A model generated the notes under the pieces. It searched no databases and was not told where the DNA came from. It saw only the letters and a list, made by a program, of their open reading frames with translations. The position numbers were made by a program, and so were the translations under genes. 64,000 bases of DNA, from positions 96,371 to 160,370 of the forward strand of contig JAFKAC010000120.1 in NCBI GenBank assembly GCA_025766275.1. The letters are read 5' to 3'. Each line of letters starts with the position of its first letter. The stretch's first letter is position 1. Shown here piece by piece: positions 36,101-46,644 of the stretch. Source of the DNA: Lactarius indigo (lineage: Eukaryota; Basidiomycota; Agaricomycetes; Russulales; Russulaceae).

Positions 36101-36415
36101 TTCGCATTTCTTTCTTGCTGTCACGCCGCGGAAATCACGGAAGACAGCATCGCCGATGAGGCGCTTCATCTCACTGCGGCGATGCAATATTGTGGATTCC
36201 GAAGCGTTGTCGGGACTATGTGGGAGATGGCAGACACGGACGGGCGAGATCTGGCCAAGAGCTTCTACAAGTCGCTATTATCCAGTCATCAAGACGCGGG
36301 CGTTCCATACTATGAGAGATCTGCCCGTGCACTCCGGGACGCCACTCAGAAGCTGAGGAGGAAAAGAGGGATTACCCTAGAACGATGGGTTAACTTTGTG
36401 CATTATGGTGCTTGA
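33148..36415 (+). CDS. TPR-CHAT caspase-like protease family protein (copy D)
   Basis: Exon 1 is 33148-33160 (ATGGATCCCGAAC, donor GTGAGC) and exon 2 is 33219-36415, about 1,069 aa. The N-terminal TPR-like region begins LSIADIDGHIALVHN. The CHAT domain has HFACHGVLETGKPF (His about 930) and FLSCCHAAEITEDS (Cys about 972) and ends RWVNFVHYGA. It is the last of the four co-oriented copies. It is closer to copy C in spacing and divergence than to A/B, but its CHAT core matches A/B closely. No frame damage seen. Confidence 0.88.
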
Positions 36416-36679
36416 ACGGTGTGTCCTTGTTATCTCCATATCCCCCATCTAACGCCCAACGTCCCCTCTATAGCGCCAACGCGTGAACGCGTGAATCTCC
36501 TCTCGATTATATTTCCATCTACTGTACCGTGAAATAGCACGTTTGGAGTACCGGAGTACTTACAGTGCTATCTCGAGAAAATGGCCGCGGCGACCCTGGC
36601 GTGGTGGGAAGAAACCGCACATTGCCCAACTGAGCTTCTTCTTGGAAGGGGTCACACAAAAGGCGGAAGAGTAAGATAT
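36416..36679. other. Intergenic region between convergent genes
   Basis: 264 bp between the stops of CHAT copy D and the glycosylase gene; nothing coding seen. Confidence 0.45.
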
Positions 36680-38366
36680 CTAAGGGCTATCTGCCCGCAG
36701 ATGGACGATCCGCATGGATCCCGTATCAATAGTGCCTGCCTTGACGCGCTCAAGATCTTCTCTTAGAACCTTGAAAAGCGCCACTTTATCAACGCGCTGT
36801 GGGTAGCCATCAGCTAACTTTCGCACGCGCATACACGCTCCCACTGGCACACGTACCTGGTGGCTCACGACGCGGCCAGACGTGCTCGGAAAGACGCAGA
36901 AGAGTGTTTCGCCGACGCTCGCGGACTACGATAGGGCAACGAGTCCGTCAAATTAAAGATTTCATGTTGCAAATAGGAGGCGGAATTTCTTACGCGGGGC
37001 ATCGTGTCGTGTACAGCTTTCAAGGGCTGCAGTCCGTACGTAAACGCCAGTGCCGGCACCGCTTTGGCCTTTTTTGAGGCGGGTCGGGGACTACCACGCT
37101 GCGTCGTGGAGTGGGGCAAGGACGATGACGCAGGCGTGACATCCGCTGTTTCCTCGACTTTAGATATTGTGTCCAGCTTGGACGAGACGTCGCTCCCGCC
37201 TTCCTCCAGCTTAACTACCCCACAGAGATCAACACGTTCCGGTTCGGCCTTTGGTGGCCGCTCCATGTCTTCAATGACCGGAGTATCGTCCACCAAATGG
37301 AAATAAGCCGATCGTCCATCTTTCAGCGCCACCGCAGTTTTGGCAGCAAGCTGGCCTTGGGAATGGGCGCCTAGCGATAGATGATCGCGGATTCCGGCAT
37401 TCTTATTGCCGGCCGCATCGCCACCTTTGAGCGCGCGCTCGACGTGCAGCCATATTCCCTTGCCTATGAAACATACGACGCGGGGGCGAAAGCGCGCGAT
37501 TTTGGTCAACAGCGCTGGAACAGAGTTGGCCATCTCTTGAGCTGACAGCTCAGCTTGCGAGGTCGACGGGCGACCAACGAGGTTAATCTACATTGGCAAA
37601 GTGGAGGTTATGTGAGTCCGAGGAAAAAACGAAATGAAAGAAAGAAAGAAAGAAAAAGATGGATGTGCACAATACGTACAAGTCCAAGATTATAGCGCTC
37701 TGGAAGTGTAAAATCTTCAGAGGGAAGCAAAAGTCTCTGCGTAAATCCTGTTTTGGTGTTTTTATATATAGAGACCTGGTACCTTGGCTAGCAGGGATTG
37801 GAAACATACCAGAGAGGTGGAGACAGCCCCAAAAGTGATTTGTGGGGTTCGCATAATGGTGCCCAGTCACTGCAGACATATGTCCCGGGCTACAATGTGT
37901 TCAAAAATAGGCACGGTCAGCGCTCACACTGCATCAACGCATGCCAAGGCAGCAGTAGCAACAAACTCACTTAATCCCGCAAAACAACACTGCGGCGCAT
38001 GGGCGTTTAACAAAGCGTCAAATAAGGTTGATAAAGAAAAAAACTTGGCATACCGTCCAGATCCTCTGCGACGCAATCGGGAATCCCGGACAGGTGAGCA
38101 CACGCGTCGGGCGCTGCATTACCCAACTTGTTCCGCTTCCGCGAGCGGGCGTCGGTTTTCCGACGTCCTGAGTCTCCCTCTCGTTTGCGCGATGATAAGG
38201 TGGCCGGCCGCGCACTGCGCCAGTCGTCGCCTTCCTCCTCAATGGGGCACGCTGCTTGCGCCTTTTGAGGTGCTTGATCGTGGCGGGATGGTAATGATGA
38301 CGATAAGGGTGCATACGCAAAACGGGAAAGACTTCCATGGAATGAAGATTTCACCTCGTCTTCCAT
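36680..38366 (-). CDS. TDG: G/T(U) mismatch-specific DNA glycosylase (TDG/Mug family)
   Basis: Seven exons in consistent phase: 38366-38054, 37989-37971 (19 nt), 37889-37810, 37747-37680, 37587-36994, 36925-36857, 36817-36680; about 426 aa. The basic Ser/Arg-rich N-terminus is followed by the glycosylase fold: LFCGINPG (catalytic-type Asn at about 111, split across two introns), TGHHYANPTNHFWGC, then YNLGLINLVGRPSTSQAELS, a FIGKGIW strand, and FPSTSGRVVSHQ (the MPSSS-type loop of TDG). The family removes thymine or uracil from G mismatches in the nucleus to start base-excision repair. The long insertion of about 100 residues between FIGKGIW and YGLQPLK looks disordered and lineage-specific. 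Tract AAAGAAAGAAAG at 37636-37655 lies in an intron. Confidence 0.85.
37636..37656 (+). repeat. GAAA microsatellite in TDG intron
   Basis: A GAAA-type repeat (GAAAGAAAGAAAGAAAG, then AAAAAG). It lies inside the 92-nt intron between the fourth and fifth glycosylase exons. Confidence 0.7.
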
Positions 38367-38768
38367 CTTTTTTTTCTTCCACTGGGGGTTATGTTTTAAA
38401 TGTCATGGATGACTAGTAGATGACTGATGCGATGTCACGGTTGACATCGATGTCCGGATCTGTGGCGGGGAGTCCGGACCGCACTTTGACCTTAAGTGGT
38501 AAAATGTGGCACACATCAAATGCTTTGGTTGCCGAGTAGATCTGATCATGCTGCCTACACTCGTCCGAGTCGACCTCATCTGGTGCATTGCATGAATTTG
38601 AGACATCAAGAAGCGCATTACGCGAGTGTTCCGATGGCCCGGTATTAGAGCCGATGGGTAGCGATGCGCACACGAAAGGTATGTATTTAAAGCTACTCCC
38701 GCAGCACGTCCCGCAGCCCCCTCCCCCACCTCGATCCGTCTCACATCCTCGCCTAAATCATCGTCGTG
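38367..38768. promoter_or_regulatory. Bidirectional intergenic region
   Basis: About 400 bp between the divergent starts of the TDG-like gene and the small gene at 38769. AGTATGTATTTAAAGC-like sequence near 38680 could serve as a TATA-type element for the latter. No other motif was recognised. Confidence 0.35.
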
Positions 38769-39293
38769 ATGTATTCAATATCCCCCTTGTCGGTGCCACC
38801 CTCACCCGCTCTGGCGGCCTCACGTGCACGCAGACAACGCAGTAACGCCGTTTCGCGAGCGCAGGAGAGCGAAGCAGAGTGGGACTCCACCTCCGCAGCC
38901 GCAGATACATCGGGCTCCCCAACCACCTCCTCTCTACCACCACCCTGGCGCGACGATGAGCTCATCTGCCCACTGGCCCCCGATACACGACGCACTCACG
39001 CAGGCACACCCACACCAGCTAACACTAATGCTACAGTACCGTCGTGGGTACCTGTGCCCATCTGGCCGGCGGACGAGGACGAACTCCAGGCAGTGTTGGC
39101 GCAGTTCGCGTTTCCCACGACGGGGCGGAAACACCGGCGGTCCGGGGAGATCGTCGTCGATAATTCTTTTACTTCTGTTGGCTCCCTTCCCCCTGCTCCT
39201 CCTTCTGCCAGTAGCGGGAAGAGACGCGGTGCCATTGGGCCGAACCGATTGGCTTGGTGTGCACACTGTGAGCGTGGGCGAAGCGGTGCGTGA
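38769..39293 (+). CDS. Small hypothetical Ser/Pro-rich protein
   Basis: A single open frame of 174 codons starting MYSISPLSVPPSPALAASRA. It is rich in Ser, Pro, Ala and Arg, with PPPWRDDELICPLAP in the middle and FPTTGRKHRRSGEIVVDNSF toward the end; the C-terminus is WCAHCERGRSGA. No recognised domain, signal peptide or membrane segment. Several overlapping frames are open in this GC-rich stretch. I favour this one because it has the leading ATG after a TTTAAA-type element and a biased, protein-like composition. Moderate certainty that it is real. Confidence 0.45.
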   Translation: MYSISPLSVPPSPALAASRARRQRSNAVSRAQESEAEWDSTSAAADTSGSPTTSSLPPPWRDDELICPLAPDTRRTHAGTPTPANTNATVPSWVPVPIWPADEDELQAVLAQFAFPTTGRKHRRSGEIVVDNSFTSVGSLPPAPPSASSGKRRGAIGPNRLAWCAHCERGRSGA

Positions 39294-39543
39294 ACGTGGT
39301 GTGAGATAACATTATTGGCGGGCAGTTATGGACAGTTGCTTTCTCGGACGTTCACGGACAGGATGGGTTACGATAATGGTATTCTGAACACTAGAGGCCG
39401 TCACAAGGATTAAGTGTAATACGGACAGAAAGCGTAGTGTACAATTTTACAAAAAAAAAAATAGATAGGCGGGTCCCATAGACAAACAAACTAATAATGA
39501 ATTGGCTCGAGTCTCTTGTGTACTTACAACAGTTACTCTGATG
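39294..39543. other. Intergenic region between convergent genes
   Basis: 250 bp, AT-richer, with a poly-A run at 39451-39461; probably the 3' ends of both neighbours. Confidence 0.4.
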
Positions 39544-40710
39544 CTAGGCATCACCCCGATTCGCCAAAAAGGCACCCATGTCCCGCTTTCCGTTTCGACG
39601 GCCGCCGAAGCCAGGGCTCGGGAATCCAGAAGAGAGGCGCTCGATCCCGGCAGTATGCAGACCAAGATCACTGGGGAATCCCTCAAACTCTTGCGCGGTG
39701 CGTGGGGCGGGGGGTGCTGCATCCAAGAACTGCGTCGCCACAGGCGACGCGAGGCTGGGCGATTGTGAAGCAGAAGGCGACGAGCGCGAGCGCCTCGACG
39801 ACGACGACGTCTTGGATGCCGACGAGCGTGACGACTTGCCCTTTTTGCTGCGCTGCGCGGGGAGGGAAGGCACGGTCGGAGGGGGCGCAGCAGGGTGCGC
39901 CGATGGCTGTTGCGAGATGTAGTGATGGTTGTAATGTTGGCCCTGCTGCTGCGGGCCAGACGACAGCGACGTTGATGTGCGGGAACGGGAGTCCGATCCG
40001 CGACCCGAGTCTGAGCTTCCACGCGTGCGGCGCGCATACGCGCCTGCGCCAAAATCTCCCTCCTCCTCGTCATCGTCGTCACCATCATCCCGGTAGTCCC
40101 CCTCCGAGCTGCGCGTAAACGGCGATCCGGGCGCCGGGCGCCGTCCACCGCTCCCCGGGAACCCCTCGAACTCTGCATTGCCGTCTATGACGGCAGCACG
40201 CTCGAGCGCCAGCGCCAGCGCGGCATTCTTCCTCTCTTTGCGCTCGCGCCGCCGCGCGCGCCGCTCTGCACGCGCGGCCTCCTCCTCGGCGCGCTTCGTC
40301 GCGTGTGATTCGATGGCTGCCGAGTCCAGCGGCGCGGCATCTGAATCGAGAGTCGAGGACGACAGAGTCGGGGGTGGCTGACGACGACGACTTCTCCTGC
40401 TTCCACTGCCCTGCCCCTGTTCCCGCCCTTCTTCGTCTTCGTCGTCGTCGGGCAGGCGTATTGGCGGACGCCCGAAGAGGTTCCATCCGAAGAGGCGTAT
40501 GGTTTTTGTGAAGCGCGTGCGTTTGGGCCGGGGTGCGCCGGGATTGGAGTGTAGAGAGAGCGTCTCTGCGTCGCGATCGGTGGTGGTGCCGCTGGCGGAG
40601 TCGGCGAGGAGGTCCTCGAGGTCGTTGCGCTCGGTCTTCGATGTGCGGAGACAGGAGAGACATGGTGCTGCGAGTGCGCGGAGGGAGTCAGACCAAGAAA
40701 ACGACTCCAT
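39544..40710 (-). CDS. Low-complexity charged protein of unknown function
   Basis: Single exon, 388 aa from MESFSWSDSLRAL; an upstream in-frame ATG (40728) adds six residues and is less likely. The N-terminus has a Cys pair (AAPCLSCLRT) that could be acylated. A TIRLFGWNLFGRPP block follows, then an acidic DDDEDEEG run. Next is a long Arg/Glu/Ala-rich helix (EEEAARAERRARRRERKERK, about 160-185) likely to form a coiled coil. Ser-rich tails contain two EFEGFP motifs (FEGFPGSGG and FEGFPSDLG). The C-terminus is NGKRDMGAFLANRGDA. I do not recognise a named family. The paired FEGFP motifs and the N-terminal block suggest a conserved adaptor-type protein. Confidence 0.65.
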   Translation of the reverse strand: MESFSWSDSLRALAAPCLSCLRTSKTERNDLEDLLADSASGTTTDRDAETLSLHSNPGAPRPKRTRFTKTIRLFGWNLFGRPPIRLPDDDEDEEGREQGQGSGSRRSRRRQPPPTLSSSTLDSDAAPLDSAAIESHATKRAEEEAARAERRARRRERKERKNAALALALERAAVIDGNAEFEGFPGSGGRRPAPGSPFTRSSEGDYRDDGDDDDEEEGDFGAGAYARRTRGSSDSGRGSDSRSRTSTSLSSGPQQQGQHYNHHYISQQPSAHPAAPPPTVPSLPAQRSKKGKSSRSSASKTSSSSRRSRSSPSASQSPSLASPVATQFLDAAPPAPRTAQEFEGFPSDLGLHTAGIERLSSGFPSPGFGGRRNGKRDMGAFLANRGDA

Positions 40711-41343
40711 GTTGCGTCCACGTTGCACTGTGATGAGCTAACTTTTGACTTGGAAGGAGCCCACCTGCGAGAATACTAATTGGGTAGTTCCACGTGACCT
40801 CCCCCAGTGCTGTGCCGTGCCGGGCCTTTTCACATGCGTCGGCAAGACGGACGCGAAAAGCGTCCCTCTGTGATCTTTGCAGAACTTCGAGGACACTGCA
40901 GTCGCTATGCGACCCCATCACCCTCCGGCTGGTTACGAGTCCAACCTTTTAGTGGAAAGGGTCTGTCAATCCCTGGCTCAGCCTGCGATGGGCTGATGAC
41001 ACCTCCGACCTCTTTGCGAAGAATGACAACAGCCCCATTGTACATCGCCTCGCATATATGCATCTGAAATGATTTCAATTATCATCTCCTAACAACCTGA
41101 CACACCCAGTGGGGTGCCGTGCCACAAAGCTAAACATAATGAGAAAAACAATAACAAAATGAATGAATATGCTGTCTGCAAATCGAGTGTGAAATAACGA
41201 GATGTTTACTGTAGGTATTCAAAAGTCGCCGTCGTCTGTCACTGCTTTATCATACAAATGAACAAAGTCGAGGTGCCAAGAGTGGGCCCAACGAAAATAC
41301 CTGAGGCGCTCGCTCAGGTGCTCGTCCGCGTCCGGCGGCAAAG
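40711..41343. other. Intergenic region
   Basis: About 630 bp upstream of the charged-protein gene and downstream of ATG18. No coding exon seen. Confidence 0.45.
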
Positions 41344-42897
41344 TTAGTCATTCGAAGCCTCGTCTGCCGAGTCGAGCAATCTGGAAACATGGTGACGTCA
41401 GAGCTATGCTGGGTAATGAGGCGATGGTGCCACGCACGAGTACTGCTTCATCAAGGAGCATTCGCCGCCGTTTTCGAGATCAATGCTGTACGAGTAGAAG
41501 TATCCTTCGGAAGAGACGACCATGATTTGGGGCATCGTCCTAAGGACGGCATGTAGCATTCCAATCAATTCGACAGTTAGAGACGACGCACCCGCTTAGC
41601 GCGACGATACACCGCGCGCCGCTCGTTGGGAGTTTGAGGAATGCAAAGTCTCGCGAGGGCTCCCACATCTCCGTGAGCGTGTTCGGGAGATACCCGCCAA
41701 CGGACGACGTGATGTTCTTTGTCAGATTCAGCGATCGCCGACGCAGGCTCGACGACACCCCCCCGCTCTTCTTCTTCTTGTCGTCCATAAACGCATCGTA
41801 CCCTCCCTCCAACGCCCCCGCGCCGTCGCGGCTGTCCACGCTGCCCGACGGACTCGTCGCGTGATCGTCCTTGCTGCTGTTGACGCTGCTGGTGCTGCTG
41901 CTACGCCCGGTTCCAAGCTTGAAGATATGTACCGTGTCGTGTGCGCTGCTCACTGCCAGAAGAGTGCTGACCACGTTGAAGTTGAGCGAATATATGCGCG
42001 CCTCGCGCGTCCCGCGGCGGAACTGGTACAACTTCTCCGCGCTGGGGACGCCCCACACGCGAATGACGGTGCCTTTCTCCGAGGCCGTCGCGAGGAGCGT
42101 GCCGGAGCTGTTCAGCGCAAGCGCGGAGATGGGCGCTTTGTGTGCACGGATGATTTGGGAAACGGTGAGAGACTTTGTCGAGAAGAGCAGGACGTCGCCC
42201 GACGCTGCTGCCGCGGAGGACGGGGCCGGTGGTGTCTGTGATGAGGCAGAAACCGGCGCGGGAACTGGAACCGGGGAGGGATATGCAAGGTAGGAGTTGT
42301 CAGCGGAGGGCGAGAGAGCGACGATGGCTTCGGGGTTCGGCGGGGTCTCGATTACGTGCTGAAGGCGCATGTTTGAAATGTCGTAGATGTAGATCTCGGT
42401 TTCGAGAACAATGACGAGCGTCTTTCGGTTCATTTTAACGGCCAGAATGGATGAAGGAAAGAGGAGCTCGCAAATCATGGATTGTCGCTGCGACGTGATG
42501 GATTGGACGAGTAAACAATAGAAAACCTGTAGCGGCGTACCTTTGTGTTCACGATCTGCAGTTTGCGCGGACTGGACGATGGCTGGTCCGCAGCGCCAAC
42601 GAGAGCGATGAGTGACGTACAAAAGAGCATCTCTACAATCCCGCGTGCCCCATCGTCTATTTTGGGGGGGAGGGATAAGAGTCCGAGCCGGTAAAGCAAC
42701 TCAGGGAAGTGATACACGTACTCATAGTGTAGACTCTACCGAAGGGGTCGCAATTCGTGATGCTGTAGCCTTTGCGTGTCCCGACTGAAATACATCTGAG
42801 AGGGGGAATGAGGTTTGCAGAGCGTCAGATAAGGGGTAATTACGGACGTGAAATCTTGGTTGAAGTTCGCGAAGAGCATTGAGTTGGTGCGCTGCAT
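41344..42897 (-). CDS. ATG18: ATG18-type PROPPIN, WD-repeat phosphoinositide-binding autophagy protein
   Basis: Six exons: 42897-42848, 42795-42722, 42656-42541, 42487-41592, 41539-41438, 41380-41344; phases agree and the product is about 424 aa. It opens with [30 protein letters not shown], the typical first blade. QFRRG (FRRG at about 236-239) is the signature that binds PI3P/PI(3,5)P2. Other blade segments are [40 protein letters not shown] and [18 protein letters not shown]. The loop between blades (about 290-340) is Ser/Asp/Lys-rich, as expected for the membrane-inserting region. Acts at autophagosome, endosome and vacuole membranes. The choice of ATG18 over close paralogues rests on overall form and length. 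Confidence 0.87.
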
Positions 42898-43383
42898 TGT
42901 GATCGCCTTTCTGAAATGGCCGCGAAATGCAGAGTGAGAAATTGAGAGAAGACGTGAGAGAAAACAATAATATCTCCGATAAACAACAGTGTTCTCTTCG
43001 TGCGGGTGTGCCAACACGACCAATAGGCAAGGGATGAGTCAAGACGCGGAAATGCAGTACGCGCCAGGAAGGCAGAGCAAGCGCCGCCAAACTGGTGAGT
43101 TGTCGATTATGTAACGCCGGGGAACTTGCCACAACCCGCTTGTTGGGCTTTGCTGGACCCCAGTAGGGCGCAGAATCAGAATAAACACTTCCACGTGAAT
43201 CGTCAATCTTGCAGATCTTCAGGGCGAGCTGTAATTGGTAGCGCCACGATCCAACGCGATCTTTTTCCGTCCAGGACATATATGCGTAAGTACATAAACC
43301 TCTCATCATAGTAGACTACTTTTACTAGCAGGAACGTTTGGTGGTTCAACGAGACCGTTATTTTCTGACGGAACAGCAGCTAG
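42898..43383. other. Intergenic region, ATG18 and SET gene promoters
   Basis: 486 bp between divergent genes. The right part (43240-43383, with ATATATGCGTAAGTACATAA) recurs before the second SET gene at 46510-46600, so it is probably the promoter and leader carried along in the tandem duplication. Confidence 0.5.
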
Positions 43384-46212
43384 ATGAACACTCTACGAAC
43401 ATCCAGTGAAGCGGGTCCTTCCAGTTCCAGGTCACAGACCCCGACCCCGATGCCCCCCGACCTACCACTGACTCGTGATCCCGACGAAAGCAGAGCTCTG
43501 GCGTTTCAAGTGTACAAGGAAGTCTGGGACGAATTCAACAAGTGGAAGGTGGAAAATTGCAAACAACAGCTCCTACTCCTTCAGAAGCCCCTGCCACCTC
43601 CGGCCGCTGCGGAAGACGCCCTGTTGGAAGTGTCGAACTTGCGCGATGGCGAACCTGGTGAGGTAGAAATCATCTATCTCTGCGATTCGGAAGACGACAT
43701 TCCGCACCATCCTGGTGGATCGACTGTGCTCATGTGCGAGACGGTCCACCTGGAACTCCCGACGGACTTCACGCCGCATCCGCGCTATGAGTCTTGTACC
43801 CCCGCCGTGCAGTCGATGGTGCTCCATGTTGGCAGTGCTGCAGGCGAAGAGCTCGTGATCCTGCCATTTGTCCCTTACGCCGACGATCCCACGTTTGATG
43901 CCGAGGCGTATCTCGGGGTGCACAATCGCTTCGCCTGGGAGGAGCTCGGGGATCCTGATGGTATGCAATTCCCATTCATGTGTTTGTAGCTCTTGCTTGA
44001 CTCTTTTCCGTGGTACCAGTGGAGGTGATCCAGTTCGAGACGCTCCGCAGATTGTCAACTGGCAATAGGCTATCGCTAGATGAGATCGACGCCACCAGCG
44101 TCCTGCCCCCACTACGATTGAGCAACCGAGAAGGTCTGATCTACAGTATGACACAGCGGTGCGTTGCACATGTGCCCTCCACCCGTATTTCGTGTCGGTC
44201 GACGTGCTCGGTCTACTATTGACGATATTTGTAGAGACGAACTTTTCTGGCCCGGGATGATGGCTGACTTCCCCATCGACACTGATGGCGTAGAACAGCG
44301 AAGGATAGACCCCCGCGCACACGAGCCCGACATCAATGACCTCCGCGGGCGCTTAGATTCCGTATTTCCTTACTTTTGCGCCAATCCTGGTTGCATCCAG
44401 GCTTTCTGTCCGCGGCACGGTACGCTCTCACCTGGGCCCCCAGCGTGCTGGTTTGGTCACATCGATTTATTCAGGATGGGATTTTCCTCCTGTCCCACCA
44501 ACCGCCCCTCGAGTTACCAGTGATGATTACCCGGAAGGCGAATCTTGTGGGAGCATGTGCTTCCGAGAGATCGATGACACATTTGGGGTGACACTTCCCG
44601 ATCTTCTTTTTCTCTGGAACTTCTAATAAAACAGACAGGAGGACAACGTAGAATGGATGGAGTCAGACGTAGACGAGCTCCAGTGCATCCTAGAGGTGAT
44701 ACCCGACACTCTTCCTTGTGGTTTGGCAATACTCGTGAGGAAACCGTGTCGAGAGGTTCTGTGTGTGACTATGGCTGTATGATCCATGCTCACTGAACGC
44801 CAAACAGGTGTACGTTCAGCGCCAGCGACTCATCCCCGACGACAAGGTGTACCCGGAATCGGCCCAGACACTCTCATTCAACAAGATAAAATATAGTACG
44901 TCATTCCTCGGCAAGTCCATGATCCTAATATATTATCACCTTGTAGTTGACAAAAGAAAGGATAAATCGGAGAACTTTGAGTATTATTTGGCGTAGGCTT
45001 TATAATATGATTCCATTGCCTAACCCTATTGATTTCGCATGTCAGACCTGGCCCGTGTTCACATACCGGTCCGTGTGATCAAACCAACCCGGGCTGTACT
45101 TGCGCCGAAGAGTCTGTCCACTGCCTGCGCAATTGCCGATGCGATCTTACCTGTGCGTCCCAATTTCCCACATGCAGTGACTTCGGTCTGCATGCTTGTT
45201 CCGTATTTAGGTCGACGTCGCTCGAAGGGCTGTCGCTGCAAGCCGAAACTCACAACGGATATGCCAAGAAGTCAAACCTGCAGCGAAATTACGTGTCCGT
45301 GCAGAAAGAAAGGATGGGAGTGCGACCCTTCGATATGCGAGTGTGATAACCTCACGTTTGTGAGGCCTCGAAAAAAAAGTAAGAGACTTGGAGCGTTTGG
45401 GGCACACCTTGATGGTGCGGATTCGTAGGGCCTAAAAATGAGAAACCGCTCCCAAGGCGGATTGCCCCAGATAAAAGCTACTATTGCCAAAATTCAGACA
45501 TACAACGTGGTCTCGTTGCTGTACGTGCTTTCTCACAGACAATTACATCTATTGTCCGGGATCTAACTGTACTGTATGGCAGGAAGTAGAAATAAAGCGG
45601 GGTGCGTATGGTCTAGGCGCTTTCGCAGCGAAGCCGATCCTCGAGAACCAGTTCATAGGCGGTACGTCTATGCCTTTCTCTACCTACACCCACCAACGGG
45701 TTGGTGACTTCATTAATGAAAGAATACGTCGGAGAACTGGTCCCGAGTGACTTGGATAACAGAGAGTGGGTTTCTTTCTCTTATCTGCGTGTTTGAAACA
45801 TACGAACACTGGACCGATCCATCAGACCATTGAGGAATCATGTCGACTTGAACTACAATTTTGGATATAACCCAGCTTTCAATCTCGACAGCGCGCGTGT
45901 CGGAAATGAGACGCGCTACATCAACCATGGAAGCGGAGGCGAGAAAGGCACGGCGAATTCTGTGGGACAAAGTGTGCAATCGAACGTCAACAGTAGCCGT
46001 CTATTGTTACTAATCTACATCCTAGCGAGGCTTGTCTTTGGGGAGCAACGCATTGGATTGTGGGCTAGTACGTCGAAAGCAGGTCTAGTGTCATTATCCT
46101 TCGCTGACTTGAAACGTCTGTAGCACGATATATCAAGAAAGGCGAGGAGATCCTGTTCGATTACGGGGATAACTATTGGAAAAGCAAAAACCCTGGCATC
46201 TTGTCTACCTGA
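43384..46212 (+). CDS. E(z)-like CXC-SET histone methyltransferase, copy 1
   Basis: Fifteen exons reconstructed with consistent phase; first 43384-43960, last 46124-46212; about 681 aa. The N-terminal half holds KEVWDEFNKWKVENCKQQLL and a CANPGCIQAFCPRHG Cys segment. A CXC domain follows: PGPCSHTGPCDQTNPGCTC, then CRCDLTC and CPCRKKGWECDPSICECD. Next is CQNSDIQRG and the SET domain: GAYGLGAFAAKPI, FIGEYVGELV, NETRYINHGSG, FGEQRIGLWA and KKGEEILFDYG. The INH and FDY catalytic motifs are present. The order matches the E(z)/EZH2 catalytic subunit of PRC2, which methylates H3K27 in the nucleus. Introns can be as short as 34 nt (in the CXC part). It is duplicated immediately downstream. Confidence 0.85.
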
Positions 46213-46644
46213 GGGGGGCTATCGTAAAACGTTGCGATGCAGGTTGCTGTAGATACAAAGTTGGTGCTACCGCGTTGACGGGCCGTTGAGCTTGCGAAGA
46301 AAGATTTGTTCCCGTGACTTGTCTCACGGTCGATTAGAACGCACGTCGTTCCGAGTCCCGTGAGTCCACGTGAACCATCGATCTTGCGATATTAGCCGAC
46401 CTTCAGGGCGGGTCATAATCATTATCTTCGGTAGCGCCACGATCGCCGTATTGGCTTGGCCAGTAGCAAACGAAGTGGGGTTGCTAACTTGGGCACTGCC
46501 AGCGTTCCAGAGAACACCTAGGTTATATATGCGTAAGTACACAAACCTCTTGTTAGTAGAATACTTATAGGCGCATTCGGTGGTGCAATGAGACCGCAGT
46601 TTACAATATTTTCTGACACTGATGAGACAAATCACTACAGCTTG
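46213..46644. other. Intergenic region between tandem SET genes
   Basis: About 430 bp: 3' end of copy 1 and the duplicated promoter/leader of copy 2. Confidence 0.5.

Noticed and set aside
39516..40118. Plus-strand open frames opposite the charged-protein gene
   Set aside because: Shadow frames of a low-complexity, GC-rich gene; composition is only the complement of the real one.
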